NCBI GenBank assembly: GCA_958450325.1
Contig: OY288243.1
Coordinates: forward strand, 35,144,678-35,208,677
Length of the DNA: 64,000 nt
DNA from: Agrostemma githago
Lineage: Eukaryota > Streptophyta > Magnoliopsida > Caryophyllales > Caryophyllaceae
Direction: 5' to 3'
The notes under the pieces were generated by a model. The model searched no databases and was not told the DNA's origin. It was given only the letters and a program-made list of their open reading frames with translations. The first letter of the stretch is position 1; each line of letters opens with the position of its first letter. Both the position numbers and the translations under genes were made by a program. Of the stretch, positions 11,690 through 25,000 are shown one piece after another.

Positions 11690-12373
11690 CTAGATTGAAT
11701 CTAAAACATTATAACCATAAGTCTAAAAAGATTTTGGGCCCCAAAAACATTGAGCCCGTGTTCTTAGAACACTTTGAACACCCTGTTGGACGGGCCGGGT
11801 AATGTCCTATATATAGGACCTTTATTCACCAGTAACATTCATGCAATTCATAATCAAATTTTCTCATATCTTAACAACATCGATCCTTGTTATATAACAT
11901 AATTGAACCTATTATTTGTTTTCTTGTCAGGCGACTCCTCAGTCCAATATTATGAATCCTCAGTTATTATCCTGTGTTTCTTTTCCAATGAAAATTAGAA
12001 AGTGAAAACTGAAATGTTGATAGACATGTGACACTTTACGAGGATGGAATTATAGCTTATGATTATGAATTGAAGGCAGTTTCTAGCTTTACTAGGCTAT
12101 TTAAGCATTTGGTTTAGTGTACCTTGGGATTAGTGACGACTTGCAATGATACAGACTGCCAGCCGCATAGCTTGCGTTTGTGTTCGACTCTGTTAGCTTT
12201 GGAGATCCCTTACCTCCTCTCTAGCTTCTGTTTGCGCGGCTGATGAAGAAGAGTGGAAGAAATAAAGAGTTCATTGTCTTTGATCTTGTCCTTCACCCGT
12301 TCACAATAAGCACCACTTTTGTGTCATCACAACTTGTCTCTGATGTGAGACCTACACTCTTGTTTTTATTTTT

Positions 12374-12417
<44 letters not shown>

Positions 12418-13002
12418 TTCATCGGTCATCCATTGATCCGGAAGCCAAACAACAGACGTATGTAATGGAACCAATAACTCATTCCAGAAGTAAACCTTAC
12501 CTAATATAGATACGTACTATATCAAATCCCTAACTCACGTGGTTCTAACCAGATTCATGGCGGAACCCACACTTTGCACAACATGCCACCTTACATAATC
12601 TCTATGTTTGACTGACCTAGTTATGATTCTCTTTTCATCATTCATTCCGATGCATTTTTTGGTCCTATCAAACAAATCCCTTTATTTTCTCCTCTTAAGT
12701 CAGTCGTGGCATCGACTTCTCATTTATTGATACTAATGAGTTTTGACTGTTGATTTGTAAATGACTTTGCTTTTAGAAGTGTATTAATTTAGTCACACAC
12801 TCTGATCAACATAACTTATCCAAACGAGTTGGTTTGTCTGTGATTGAATTTTGTTGTAGAAGTGAATCTTGTTAGTCAATATGTAACCACTATCCTCTTA
12901 ACTCAGTCAACACAACTTATGTAAATGTGTCTGTTTGTGATTGACTTTTGTTGTAGAAGTGAATCTTGTTAGTCGATATGTAACCATTCTGGTTCTGTCC
13001 AG
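11690..13002. other. Non-coding stretch before the first visible SPI exon
   Basis: No exon could be supported here. Contents are a (TC)n microsatellite at about 12379-12414 and a direct repeat of 97-bp period at about 12805-12987 (block 'gaagtgaatcttgttagtc'). The second copy of that repeat runs into the splice acceptor at 13001-13002. The open frame at 12243-12509 is produced largely by the microsatellite. If the 5' exons of the BEACH gene lie upstream, this is the 3' end of a very large intron. Confidence 0.6.
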
Positions 13003-16000
13003 GTTGCTAGAGTTTTGCACCTCATCTATAGGTTGGTGGTTCAACCAAATGCATCGAGAGCTCAGAATTTTGCGGAGGCTTTTATCTCAAGTGGTGGGAT
13101 AGAGACAGTACTTGTTCTATTGCAACGTGAAGCGAAGGCCGGTGATCAGGATTTTTTCGACTCCCCCGTGGAAAACAGCGATAAGAGGTTGGCTGAGGAA
13201 CGTGTAGGATCAGAAAGTAGCGATGATAATAAACTAGAATCCTTAGAAGAAAAGAAATTTACATCTGAAAGCAATTTGGACTCTGAACGCTTTTGCATTT
13301 CAAAGACAGTTGATCTTGATCTTTTACATGATGATGGTGAATTCAGCGATGTCTCAGCAGGCATCCCTATAGAGAGGATGACATCTGTCACAGAGAACTT
13401 ATTTGTGACAAATGTCGGTGGAATAAATTTATCCATTAGCGCTGATAGTGCCAGAAATAATGTATACAATTTTGATCGAAGTGATGGTATTGTTGTTGGA
13501 ATTATCAAACTATTGGGTACTCTTGTTGCTTCTGGACAACTAAAACTTAAGTCCAGCGGCCCATTGCAAGATGTTGCAACCAGTGCTGGAATACCTGGTT
13601 CGGGTGGCTCTATGTTTGATGATAAAGTGTCTCTGATACTATTTGCTTTGCAGAGAGCTTTCCAGGCCGCTCCTAGAAGGCTCATGACTACCAATGTGTA
13701 TACAGCTTTATTTGCAGCCTCGGTATGTGTTCACTGTGTGTATATATATATATATATGATTGCTTAATCTATTGTTGCTTCCTTCCCTAAACATTATATG
13801 CATGGCTGGTATACTTCCATAAGTTCCATCATCCAACCTTCTTTCTTCAGTTTTATTTTCCATGCACTTCTTTTCTTATCGTAGGCAACGAGGCATGTGA
13901 TTCCCATTAACTTTTCCATCCTAGTCTAGGTTGAGGATCATGTGAGTGATGAAATGATAGGCGGGTTGTGGGCTTGAGGCCCTAAGTAATCCACATTCTG
14001 AGTTCCAGTTACCACTTCATTTAGATTACTGGGTTAAGGTCCCACTCAGAATTGAGCATGTAACAATAACACTTGCCATCTTTTTACGAGCTAATAACCT
14101 TAGCATGTTTGGGTCTTTTTTACCTTCCCCTGAATATCATCCTAAAACCTAATTTTCTTACCCCCTCCCTCTTCTAGTTGTGAATTGGTGGAGTGTTGAT
14201 GTAAAAAAACACCAATTGTCTCTCCACTCTATGTGACTCAATTTGCTGCTTCTCTGGTATTTGCTATTGTTGTATCCGTTATTCCCAATAAGTAATTAGC
14301 TTGAGAATGTTAAATTTGGGTTAGATTGTTTTCAGTGTAGACGAAATAATAAGTATCTGAACTTCATGAGTTGTGACGTACCTATAAATTTTGAGGTGGT
14401 AGTTTCTGTGATGATGCAATGATGGATGTAAACGGTAGGGGTCATTCTTATTTGTTTCTTTAGATTGCTGTTGAAATCAGTGAAATGAGTGTAATGCAGA
14501 TAGATTAACTCTTTTCTTTTCCCACAAAAGCAGTTGTATTACACTTCTGCTGACTGACCAAGTGTGTGTGGGTGGGCGGGGGACGGGTTGGTTACTGCCA
14601 CTTTTCATATGAAATCACTTTTATTATGTAACCAATGTTCGCAAGTTGGCGATGATAGCTGCCATCCTCTTTCTAATCGTATTTCAATGAACCTATAGCA
14701 ACTTCATTGAGCAGTTCCTTGACATTTTATTCTTCATTATTTTAGATAAATGCCACATCGACTGAAGATGGATTAAACTTGTATGATTCTGGACATCAAT
14801 TTGAACATATAGAGCTTCTGCTGGTACTGTTACGTTCACTTCCCTATGCATCTGCAGCATTGCAGAGTCGGGTGCTACAGGTCTGACCTCTCTCTGATGA
14901 CATATTCTTGTGTTTTTAAGCCTTTGGCTTCTCAGAATTTTGAAAATACCTGAGACTTAAAATTGGACAAAATGGCTTAGTTCCTCTGAGGAGAAGTTGA
15001 ACAGTCTAGAAATATAAAATCCACGATAGCCTTTGCTAGTTTGCTGAACTAGAGGCAAGATAGATCTCCCTCGTGCGGATAAACTCTGATGCGGCTAATA
15101 CAGAGACAGCTTGTGAAGTCCACTGCCGCGAAACTTTTATCATAGCCAGTAGCTAAGTACCATACATTCTCAATACGATATTTATGGTAATTTAAGAAAA
15201 GTTGGCTATGGCTTCCAAATCTCTGTGGTATATTTATCAATTCAATAGCATGACCTATTAAAATCATCAATGTTTGAGTCTTTGAGAGATGAATTATTAG
15301 ACTTATGGTGGAACATGTTCTGTTTACGTAAGTATTGAAGTTCGGTTGGGATTATTTGATGTTGTTTGTTTCAGTAATTTAGGATGTACCTTCCCATCAT
15401 ATCTACTCGCTTTTATCCCTCCACTTGTTTCCCACCACCTCTAAGTTCATTTTATTTCCCCTTCAAGCAAGATTTGAAAATATACTGGTAGGAGTTGATA
15501 AATTTGCACCTCGTCTTTCTAGATTATTTTATATGTTGTGTTATCTTTTGTTTTTATCGCAAATTATAGTATACAGCCGCTAGCATCGTGTAACAGAGGT
15601 AAAAATTAACAATTTATCGTAATAAGTGCCCAATTTAGGTTAGTCAGCGATCACTTTAAGTTAAAATAGTCAACACTCTGTAGTATCTAAAGTGGCTACT
15701 TTTTATCATAAATTGCAAATTTTTACTTAAGTCGCATGGTCCAATGGTTGTATAGTGAACACTCTATAATTGCTCTATTTTAACTACTCACTAATTATAA
15801 CTGTGTTTGTGTGACATAGAAATCTCTTGTAACTTATGCTGTGGCATGTAAAATATCATGCGCATTTCTGCCCATGAAAACTTGGTTCAGTTTGCTGTCT
15901 CGTATTAGAGATCTTTTAAAATAAATTTGAAATTTGTAGTTAACCTGGAGGTTCTCATCAGCTTATTAGCAACCATTTTATTTTCTTTGTGAACCGGACC

Positions 16001-19000
16001 AGACTGTAAAAATACACAATTATTTTTAAAGTGTGGTCCGAACCAGACCACGGACGGCTCACCAAGTTTTTGAAGACCCGGAGACCGGACCGGTATGTGT
16101 CCCGGACCGGGTCGGTCCGGTTTGCTGGTCCAGGCCACTTTTTGAACACCCCTATTTGTGGTAGTAGTTTCTAAACTGCTGTCTACTTGATTTCAGGATC
16201 TTCTGTTTTTGGCTTGCAGTCATCCAAAGAACAGGAGCTCCCTTACACAGATGGATGAATGGCCTGAGTGGCTTCTGGAAGTTCTTATTTCAAATTATGA
16301 GGTAGTCCATGTATGACATTTGGTTTCAATGCATTGGTTTATAAATAGCTTGTGTGACTAAACAATGACCCATTTTAATTGGTGAGATATTTTTCTACGT
16401 CTGTTTTGCAATGCTCATTTTTAATAAGCTTGTTTATGGCCCTTTATCCTTTGGCTATATAGTTGTTTATCATCTTGATATTTATACTCTTGGCTGACCA
16501 GAGAGGGACTGCAAAAGGTTTGAACACGTCAGCCTTGGGAGATGTAGAAGACCTTATACACAATTTCTTGATCATCATGTTAGAACATTCAATGAGACAA
16601 AAGGATGGATGGAAGGTGAGTACATCTATTTTATTTTCCCCTTCTTTTATACGTTGCATACCTGTGATGAATCCCCTTATTAATTTACCACTAAAACAAA
16701 AACCATGGGGTAACAAAGTCTTTTCAACTATCTCTCCAAAAGTAATTCCTAATGTAGCAACTATTAAGCTGATTCAAGAATTATTAGGCAATGATTCCAC
16801 AATTATAAGCCACAGATCATGCCCAATGCCCCAAATTCATACTGTATCCATGAGAGGAATTTAGTGCCTTGCGTTGTCTTTATTGCTGAGATTCATCAGT
16901 GTTTTGATTTTTCTCTTTAATCTTTCTACCAAACGTACTAATATACCTGTGCACTTTTGTTCCTGAGTACTCAATGCTAGCAAATTCTTTTAGAAAACTC
17001 CTTTTGTTGTGCTAGTCTGCGTTCTATCAGCTTCATCCCGTTTTTCTTTTTAATACTTGTGGTCTGAGTTCGTTATTATGTTCGAGTACAGGATATAGAG
17101 GCTACAATTCATTGTGGAGAGTGGTTATCAATGGTGGGTGGATCTAGCACTGGGGAGCAACGCATTAGGTATCACCTTGTCTTCAATTGTCAGCATATGT
17201 ATGGAAATGACTGATTATTACTGTCTTACCATGGGGAGAAAATCTTTATATAAATTTGTGGTCTTCTTTTCTCTCACCCTCTGATACAAGGGTGGCCTTA
17301 GATCGTATCTTTTGAGACACCGGAAAGTATTAGACTACATTAGGAAAGTGGTAAATGTTTTTTTTCCTTCTCTGAATTAATTGCATAACATAAGCTTATA
17401 ATCTTAGACTAATACAAATCGATGAATAAGAAAGGGAATCATCATTATTTTTGGTAATGGCGTGGGCATGCATGTTAGCTAGAGACTCGAACTAGGCACA
17501 TCGGTGTTCGAGAGGTACATGTAATATACTCTCATCCAATCCAAACTATACATTCCCTTTTTGGTATAAGACTTTATTATGTAATCCTCTATCCGTCCTC
17601 TATTTCCAACAAATTTCATTGCTTTCGACACACTTTAATTTGGGGCACTCCATAAAACCTTGTGATTTACCAATAGAACCCGTACTTTTACCCACTTTCT
17701 TAAAACTTTTTGAATTTTTATGTAAGCTTTGAATTGGATGGGAGGGAGTGTTACAACTCTTCATGATTGTTGTATGTCGGATTTTGAAGGCTAACAAGCT
17801 GTATATCTTGTCTAGTTTGAACGGATAAATAGGCTTGATATAAGTCGACCTCATAAGCATGAAGGAAGTTTGATCCCAAAACTCTTTGGCAGTTGGAGAT
17901 TTGGAGGGCAAATCCAGTTCTTTCTTCTTTGTCTACGCAAAAATACTCACATTTGGTTAAACATTATCATAATAGGAGGTATTTTAACTAGATTTGACAG
18001 GTTTTCTGGGTGACTACTGACTACTATTCTACCAAGCTACGGAGTACTTAGTAGTTGTAAATTGTAATGTTCCAGTGAGGCTGTAAAGACAGGATAATGT
18101 TCTTTATAGGTTAGATGCATAAATGCATTGCTAGCACTTCTTTTGATCAAAATAGTGTTATTTGTTGGACGTATAGAGGACGTGGTTATGAGTGATTTTC
18201 TTTGCAGAGGAAATTAGGCGATAAATGTAACAGGTTTTTTCTCGCAGATCTATTGAATTGTTTTCTTAGTTTAAAAAAGTGTGCTGTGAGTGTGAGTGTG
18301 TGACTAAGGCATGCCTTGGACGAGGTTTTAATTTTGAGTGCGCCTTTTAGACAAGGCTGACCTAATGAAGCACACTACACGTACATTCAATATATTTTTC
18401 ATCTAGACCTTTAATTATGCCATATCGTTCCCTGTTATTCCTAATTTTTATTCATTTGCATGTCAAGCCTAAAATTCTCCTAAAAAGGGTATTTTTGCCC
18501 CTTTTTTTTGGAATGTGCAAGTTTGTTACTAAAAATAAGGGCCTTGGCCTCCGAAAGGTGTGCTCCTTCTCCTTGCGCTTTGCGCTTTGTCGTCTCGGGC
18601 TCTTCGCGATTCGGTACATCTTGCCCCCCTATAAGTATGCAATGCTGGATATAAGTATCCGGTTGCTTGAGAAAGAAATATCATCGTTATTAGTGTTCTG
18701 ATTTTTTCTGATTCTGATAATTAATATTGACCTTCTGACATTTATTATACTAATTGATAATTTATGTGTACGGAAGACGGGAAGAATCATTACCGATATT
18801 TAAGAGAAGGCTTTTAGGGAGCTTATTGGACTTCTCTGCCAGGGAACTTCAGGTTCAGGTACGACACTGTTCTGATAATTTCTTCTGTGTGAAGTTGTTT
18901 AAATTCAAAACTTTTTCCCTCTTGGAACCTTCTCGTGGTTATTCCTTGCTATTCTTAGCTTAAGGGGAAGAATTAGGGTGACATAAAATTGAGTACGATT

Positions 19001-22000
19001 TATTTGTTGTTAGCTGGTGGATTTGCCACTCAGATTTATCCATCTTAATATGACAACTAAATATGGACATAAATGACGATTTCGTAACGGCTGAAAATTT
19101 CCCTGTTTTCAATGCCTTTGATGGAGTCTTAAAGATTTAATATGCAGTAGTGACCAAAAAAAAGATTTAATTTGCAGTTCAAACTTCCAACCATCACGAT
19201 TAGTTTTAAACCCATCTAACATAACCATGCCTATTCACAACTATAGCAACCAGCTTAGCCCTAGAGATTTCTTGGTTAAACGCTTTGTCTTTTCCTTAAG
19301 TTCCAAACTACTAGACCCATCTGACTTAGTTATCACTCTAAGCTTTGATTGACCCATGGGATTTCCTAAATGTCTCATCGGACAAGTCTTCTTTCCATGT
19401 TTCACTTGGTGAGAAATACCATTATTGCTATTCACAGAAAGATATTTGCCAATTTTTCGTGCTTAGCCATCTTAACGCCGTCCACCACCACTAAGTCAAA
19501 GTAAATTCATGCTCCGGAAGGCAGTTTCTTATTACCAACTATTGTAAATGTATCTTGTGGGTTGGCAGGAAGGTTACTTTGATCATCCAGACCTTCAACA
19601 AAACCCTCTTCATCAATGTCAAACAACACATGTTCAGTCTTTGATTGAACACAATGAGATCGAACTTCAACAAAACCCTCTACATCTGTACCTTCTTCAT
19701 CAACGTCTTACAACAAATGTTCATTCTTTGATTGAACACAATGAGACCGACCTTCAACAAAACCCTTTACATCTGCACCTTCTTCATCAATGTCATACAG
19801 AAAATGTTCATTCTTTGATTGAACACAATGAGATTGTTCTTAATCCAATCTGAAAATGATTCTGATGAACCTACAAGTACATAAGATAATAATAAGAAAA
19901 CCAAATCTATACTCACCCATCTTTGTATCGTTAATGAAATACAGATGCTATAGTTTGCGTAAAAGTGCAGAATGAAAAAACATTCCCCTGTCAGCTAATG
20001 TCACACATAGTAAAATCACAACGCCACAAATTAGACTATGTACAAATCTCGGAAATGCATATAATTGGACTTGTATATCAGGTACAAGTTCAATTCTTCA
20101 ACATTTTCAATACAATGCCAACTCCCAAACACAAATATCTTAGTGCATCATTAAAGTTCACATATGTTAACAAGAGACATAGTAAAATCTCTTCTCAAAA
20201 CAGTGATTAGTGAAACAACTGATTAACATCAACAGTTTCTAATCGATTTGTAAAATAAGATCTAACTATATGAATTCATGTGTACATTCAATAACAAAAA
20301 CCAATAAAAAAGTGCATGAAATCAATTAATTTAAACCTGTAATCCAAGAAATCACAGAACAACCCCCAAGAACTATAGAATCAATTAAGATACGAACCAA
20401 ATTAGGCACAAAATTACCCGAAATGGGCACAGTTGTCGGCGGTCATTACTCGCGGAGTTGCGGGTCTCTTCTTTTTTGGGAAGGAAGTGAGACATCTGAA
20501 TATTTTTAGGTTTAATGAATATTGAATAATGTTAGAATGCGGCTGTGTTTGGATATTAACTAACCTGTTTTTATTTTTATTTTTTAAGTAATTGGGCTAT
20601 AGTCCGGGTCCAATAACTCAGACCCACACCTAGACCTGAATTTTCTTTATGAGGCCCGGCCTGGAAAATGAGAAACAAAACCTGACCCATTTGCTCTGAC
20701 CCACCGTGTTACGTTGGGTCTTGGACCCACTGCCATTTCTACTACTGACCTTCATAACTGTCATTACGCAGACTGAAGTCATTGCTGCGGCTGCAGCCGG
20801 TGTTGCAGCAGAGTGTTCATCTCCAACGAATGCGAAGGCTGAAGCTGAGAATGCTGCTCAACTTTCTGTGGCATTGGTTGAGAATGCCATTGTGATTCTG
20901 ATGCTAGTTGAGGATCATTTACGTTTGCAGAGCAAACTGTTTTGTGCTCAAAGGACTGTTAATGGGTCTATACCATCTAATGGCAGCTCAAATTCTTTAA
21001 CAGGGAGCATTGGAGAATTAAAGGATGCTTTGGGTGACCACAAATCACTCCCCCTTGATGTATGTACCTGTCATATTTAAGTTTTAGATGGAAAATTATT
21101 TTTTCGTTCTCATCTTAGTTATGGATAATCATCTAGAAGTGATACTTACAATTTGTAGCCAAATCAGGTCCTTGCTTCAATGGCTGATGAAAATGGTCAA
21201 ATATCCGCGGCAGTTATGGAGAGACTGACAGCGGCAGCTGCAGCTGAGCCTTATGAATCAGTTTCTTGTGCCTTTGCATCCTATGGAAGCTGTGCAAAAG
21301 ATTTGTCTGAGGGATGGAAATATAGGAGCCGGATGTGGTATGGTGTTGGTGTTCCTTCCAAAACCTCTACCTTTGGTGGTGGTGGTAGTGGTTGGGAATT
21401 GTGGCACTCTGTTTTAGAGACAGATGAAAACGGGAATTGGGTTGAACTCCCTTTGTTGAAAAAATCTATCACCATGTTGCAAGCATTGTTGTTAGATGAA
21501 TCTGGACTTGGTGGCGGGCTTGGTATTGGCGGAGGCTCTGGTACAGGAATGGGAGGTATGGCAGCTCTTTATCAGTTGCTGGATAGTGATCAACCTTTTT
21601 TATGTATGCTTCGGATGGTGCTCGTATCAATGAGAGAAGAAGACAGTGGCGATGAAAGTGCACTCATGAAGAATTCAACTTTTGATGATTCATCTTATGA
21701 TGGATTACATAGACAATCAGTCAACATGGGCACTGATAACTATGGTAGAGTGTCCACAAGAAAACCTAGATCAGCATTACTCTGGAGGTAAATGGACTGA
21801 ATAAGACTTGTTTTTATATCTTATCACTGTCATTTTATGCAGTCATTTATCACTAGAAATGGCAGGCTGTTAGTTCGCACTCAGCCTTTTTTCCCTCATA
21901 ATTTTCTACTGGTACAAGTGTTTGCTCGTCTGCCTTGTTGTGAAGTTGAAGGATGAACAACAGAAGTAGAATGTGTTGATAGTTGAGAATCTTTACTGGC

Positions 22001-25000
22001 TGATGATGCATACATATACAGATACTTTGAAAGTCCACATAACGGATTTTCCTATGTCCTATTAGACTGTTGTTTGTGGTCAGTCCTGTAGGATTTTATA
22101 TTTGTTCAAATTATCAAAATTTGTAACATCTTACTTCCAAATGAGGATGGAACCTTTTTTCTCTAGTTCTCTCCTTACATTTCAGTTTTCTTAATTTCTG
22201 ATTATTGCCTCTAGTTATTTCTCTCACAAGTCAATAGAGAGAGTTCTATGTGGAAAAAAGGTTAACATAGAGGTGTACCTTGAATGTCAATTGATTCCTA
22301 AGGCCAAATGTTAACATAGAGGTCCCTCATGATATTTTACTCTGTTCTCTGTAAAAAAAATGTTCTGGTCTATATGTCATGCACTAGTAAATTTTGTATA
22401 TTGTCCTTCTGCTCTTTGCTGGTTAAAAAATATACATGTCTTGTGAAGTGGCCAGAGAGAGTAAATGGAGAAATTACATAATTCTTTTTAAAATTTCAAT
22501 ATCTATAGACTATAGCTCTAGTTGCGTGGTCATTTTCCTCTGAGCTGAAAATCGTGATTTCATGATTCTCGTCTTTGGAGGCATATTATCATTTTTCATC
22601 TGTTGGTTATCTCTTTGATTTCATAATGAAGATAAAGAACTGATTTTTATTTATGAGGGAGGCCGGATTTTCTGATTGGCATGAATGTATGTGCGATGTT
22701 CATTCAACAGTATGCATATGTGGATAAAATTGTTTGGTCCTGTTTTTTTTGCCTTTATTGATTATGATCTAGTTTATGCCTTGGCCTTTCCCTTCACTCA
22801 TCTATTGTGTTCTCGATATCTGAACTCTTGCTAATGTTTGTTCAGTGTGCTTTCACCTGTTTTGAACATGCCCATCTCCGAATCCAAGAGACAAAGAGTA
22901 CTTGTTGCGGCATGTGTACTTTATTCTGAGGTTAGTTTCTTCAGTATAAGCTATTGTCAGTTTAGTTGCTGAGCTTTGGTGTACAACATTTCTGTCTGCT
23001 TTTTATACTCTTACTCTTTGTCTCTTTGTTTGGATATACATTAAGGGGGAAGGGCAGGTAATGGGGAATGGATCAATTTCATTTTCCTTTTTGAATCTTT
23101 CATCTGTTTAAAAGTTTTACTTTGCCTTGTGGGGCGGAAAATCCATCTCATCATCTCCCTCATGTCGGAATTACCAACCAAATAAGGGGATTATCCATTC
23201 CGTGTCTCTCCATATTTCTCCATCTAAACAAAGGGTTATTACAGTGAACTTCCTTGCTATATGTAGATATTAGCTGCTGCATACTTAGATTTGGGTCTCT
23301 GCAATTTTAGGCGTGATATGCTACTGCCTATCACTTTAGATATTTGACTATCATTAAGGGGCTTCACAACTTTTCATTGACATTTCATTTTTATTACTGT
23401 TCTCGATGGATGATTCAGGTATGGCATGCAGTTGGAAAAGAGAGGATTCCTCTTCGCAAACAATATCTAGAGGCTATTATGCCCCCATTTGTAGCTGTTT
23501 TACGAAGATGGCGGCCACTTTTAGCTGGAATTCACGAACTTGCTACTGCTGATGGTTTTAATCCTCTTGTTGTTGATGATCGTGCTCTAGCTGCGGATGT
23601 TCTACCTGTGGAGGTGAATTGCTTCATTTACTGGAAGATTAAGTGCAGTTTGTTGTTCAATATGATGCTCTCCAAGGGCGTTGCTTTTTCCTCTTGATTT
23701 TGATATTGCTCTTTTTTCACTTCTTAATACTGGTCTCACTCTTTCACCACCATGCGACCACTACCCCATCACTGAAGTAAAGCTTTCCGATTTAAGTTTT
23801 TTTCCTTCTTTTTTTTTTGGAAAAGTTCAGTAGTTTGTTTGTTCTTTCGAAATTCTTATAGTTTTTTATACAACTATTTTTTTTTTGTAAAATCCATTTT
23901 TTGGTAAAACTAAAATTGAATGTAACAAATGGGAAGGCTGAATGGCAATGACTAAACTGGATGGCATCAGCTTGGGGAAGATTGATTGCTGGGTTAGGAG
24001 GGAGTGGGTATGGTTGAAGGGGCTAGCAAGGCATTTCTTGTGGAAGATTTAAAGTGAAGGATGTGCAAGAAGGGCGGTTGTGAGAGAAAAATGATCCGAC
24101 TAATTCTAAGCAATGAGAAATGGTGGTGTACAGTGCAACATAGGTGGCTTGATGACCAAGAACCATTCTAGTGTTCATGCTGTGACTACACTGTTTGTGG
24201 TTTAGATGCTTGGTATTGATGCATTTCTACGAGAGATCTGAGATGTAGTTGGCCAAGGTTTTTTTTGTTTTAGCTTTCAAATAAGGTCCCACCCTGGTCC
24301 TGCACTTCCTCATAACTGAGTAGCTGACTGCTGATTGTCGCTCTTAATTATTTAGAACCATGTTCACAACCTATTATTCGTGACTGCCGTATTGGATATT
24401 CTGATGTGTACTTGTAAGAATTGAAGGTTGTTTGAATTTATATAAGCTAGTGGCCACTGGGTTGATCAAATCGATCTTTTCACCTTTTGTCCATAATAAG
24501 GATTCCAGAATCTTACGATGTATGTGTCAGATGTCTATATTATGGTATGGTGCACTCAACAGACAATTTATGTTGCTGTTTCAGGGTGCTCTTGCCATGG
24601 TATCTCCAGCCTGGGCTGCTGCTTTTGCATCCCCACCAGCTGCAATGGCATTGGCAATGATTGCTGCTGGTGCTTCTGGAGGTGATGCTCCAACACGTGC
24701 ATCAACAACTCATCTTAAACGAGACATGTCAATGCTTGAGCGTAAGGCAGCTAAGCTTCAGACATTTTCAAGCTTTCAGAAAGTGTCACAGGTCCGTAAT
24801 ACGTCTCTTGGTACACCAAAGGACAAGGCATCTGCAAAAGCAGCTGCCTTAGCTGCAGCGCGCGATCTGGAACGCAATGCGAAGATTGGCTCTGGGAGGG
24901 GACTGAGTGCTGTAGCAATGGCCACTTCGGCACAACGAAGAAATGCAAATGACATGGAACGTGTCAAGAGGTGGACTCTCTCTGAAGCCATGGCAACTGC

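Noticed and set aside
12121..12250. Possible SPI exon around 'agactgccagccgcatagc'
   Set aside because: Every frame meets a stop within about 25 codons and I could not link it in phase to the exon at 13003.
12243..12509. 88-codon open frame
   Set aside because: Its middle is the (TC)n microsatellite (Ser-Leu run); no similarity to SPI exons and no splice context.
13146..13694. 182-codon open frame antisense to SPI exon 1
   Set aside because: Shadow of the real exon, whose sense translation matches the SPIRRIG family.
17440..17520. B-box-like GTTCGAGTC on the minus strand in SPI intron 5
   Set aside because: No A-box at a fitting distance and no tRNA-like fold, so neither tRNA nor SINE could be supported.
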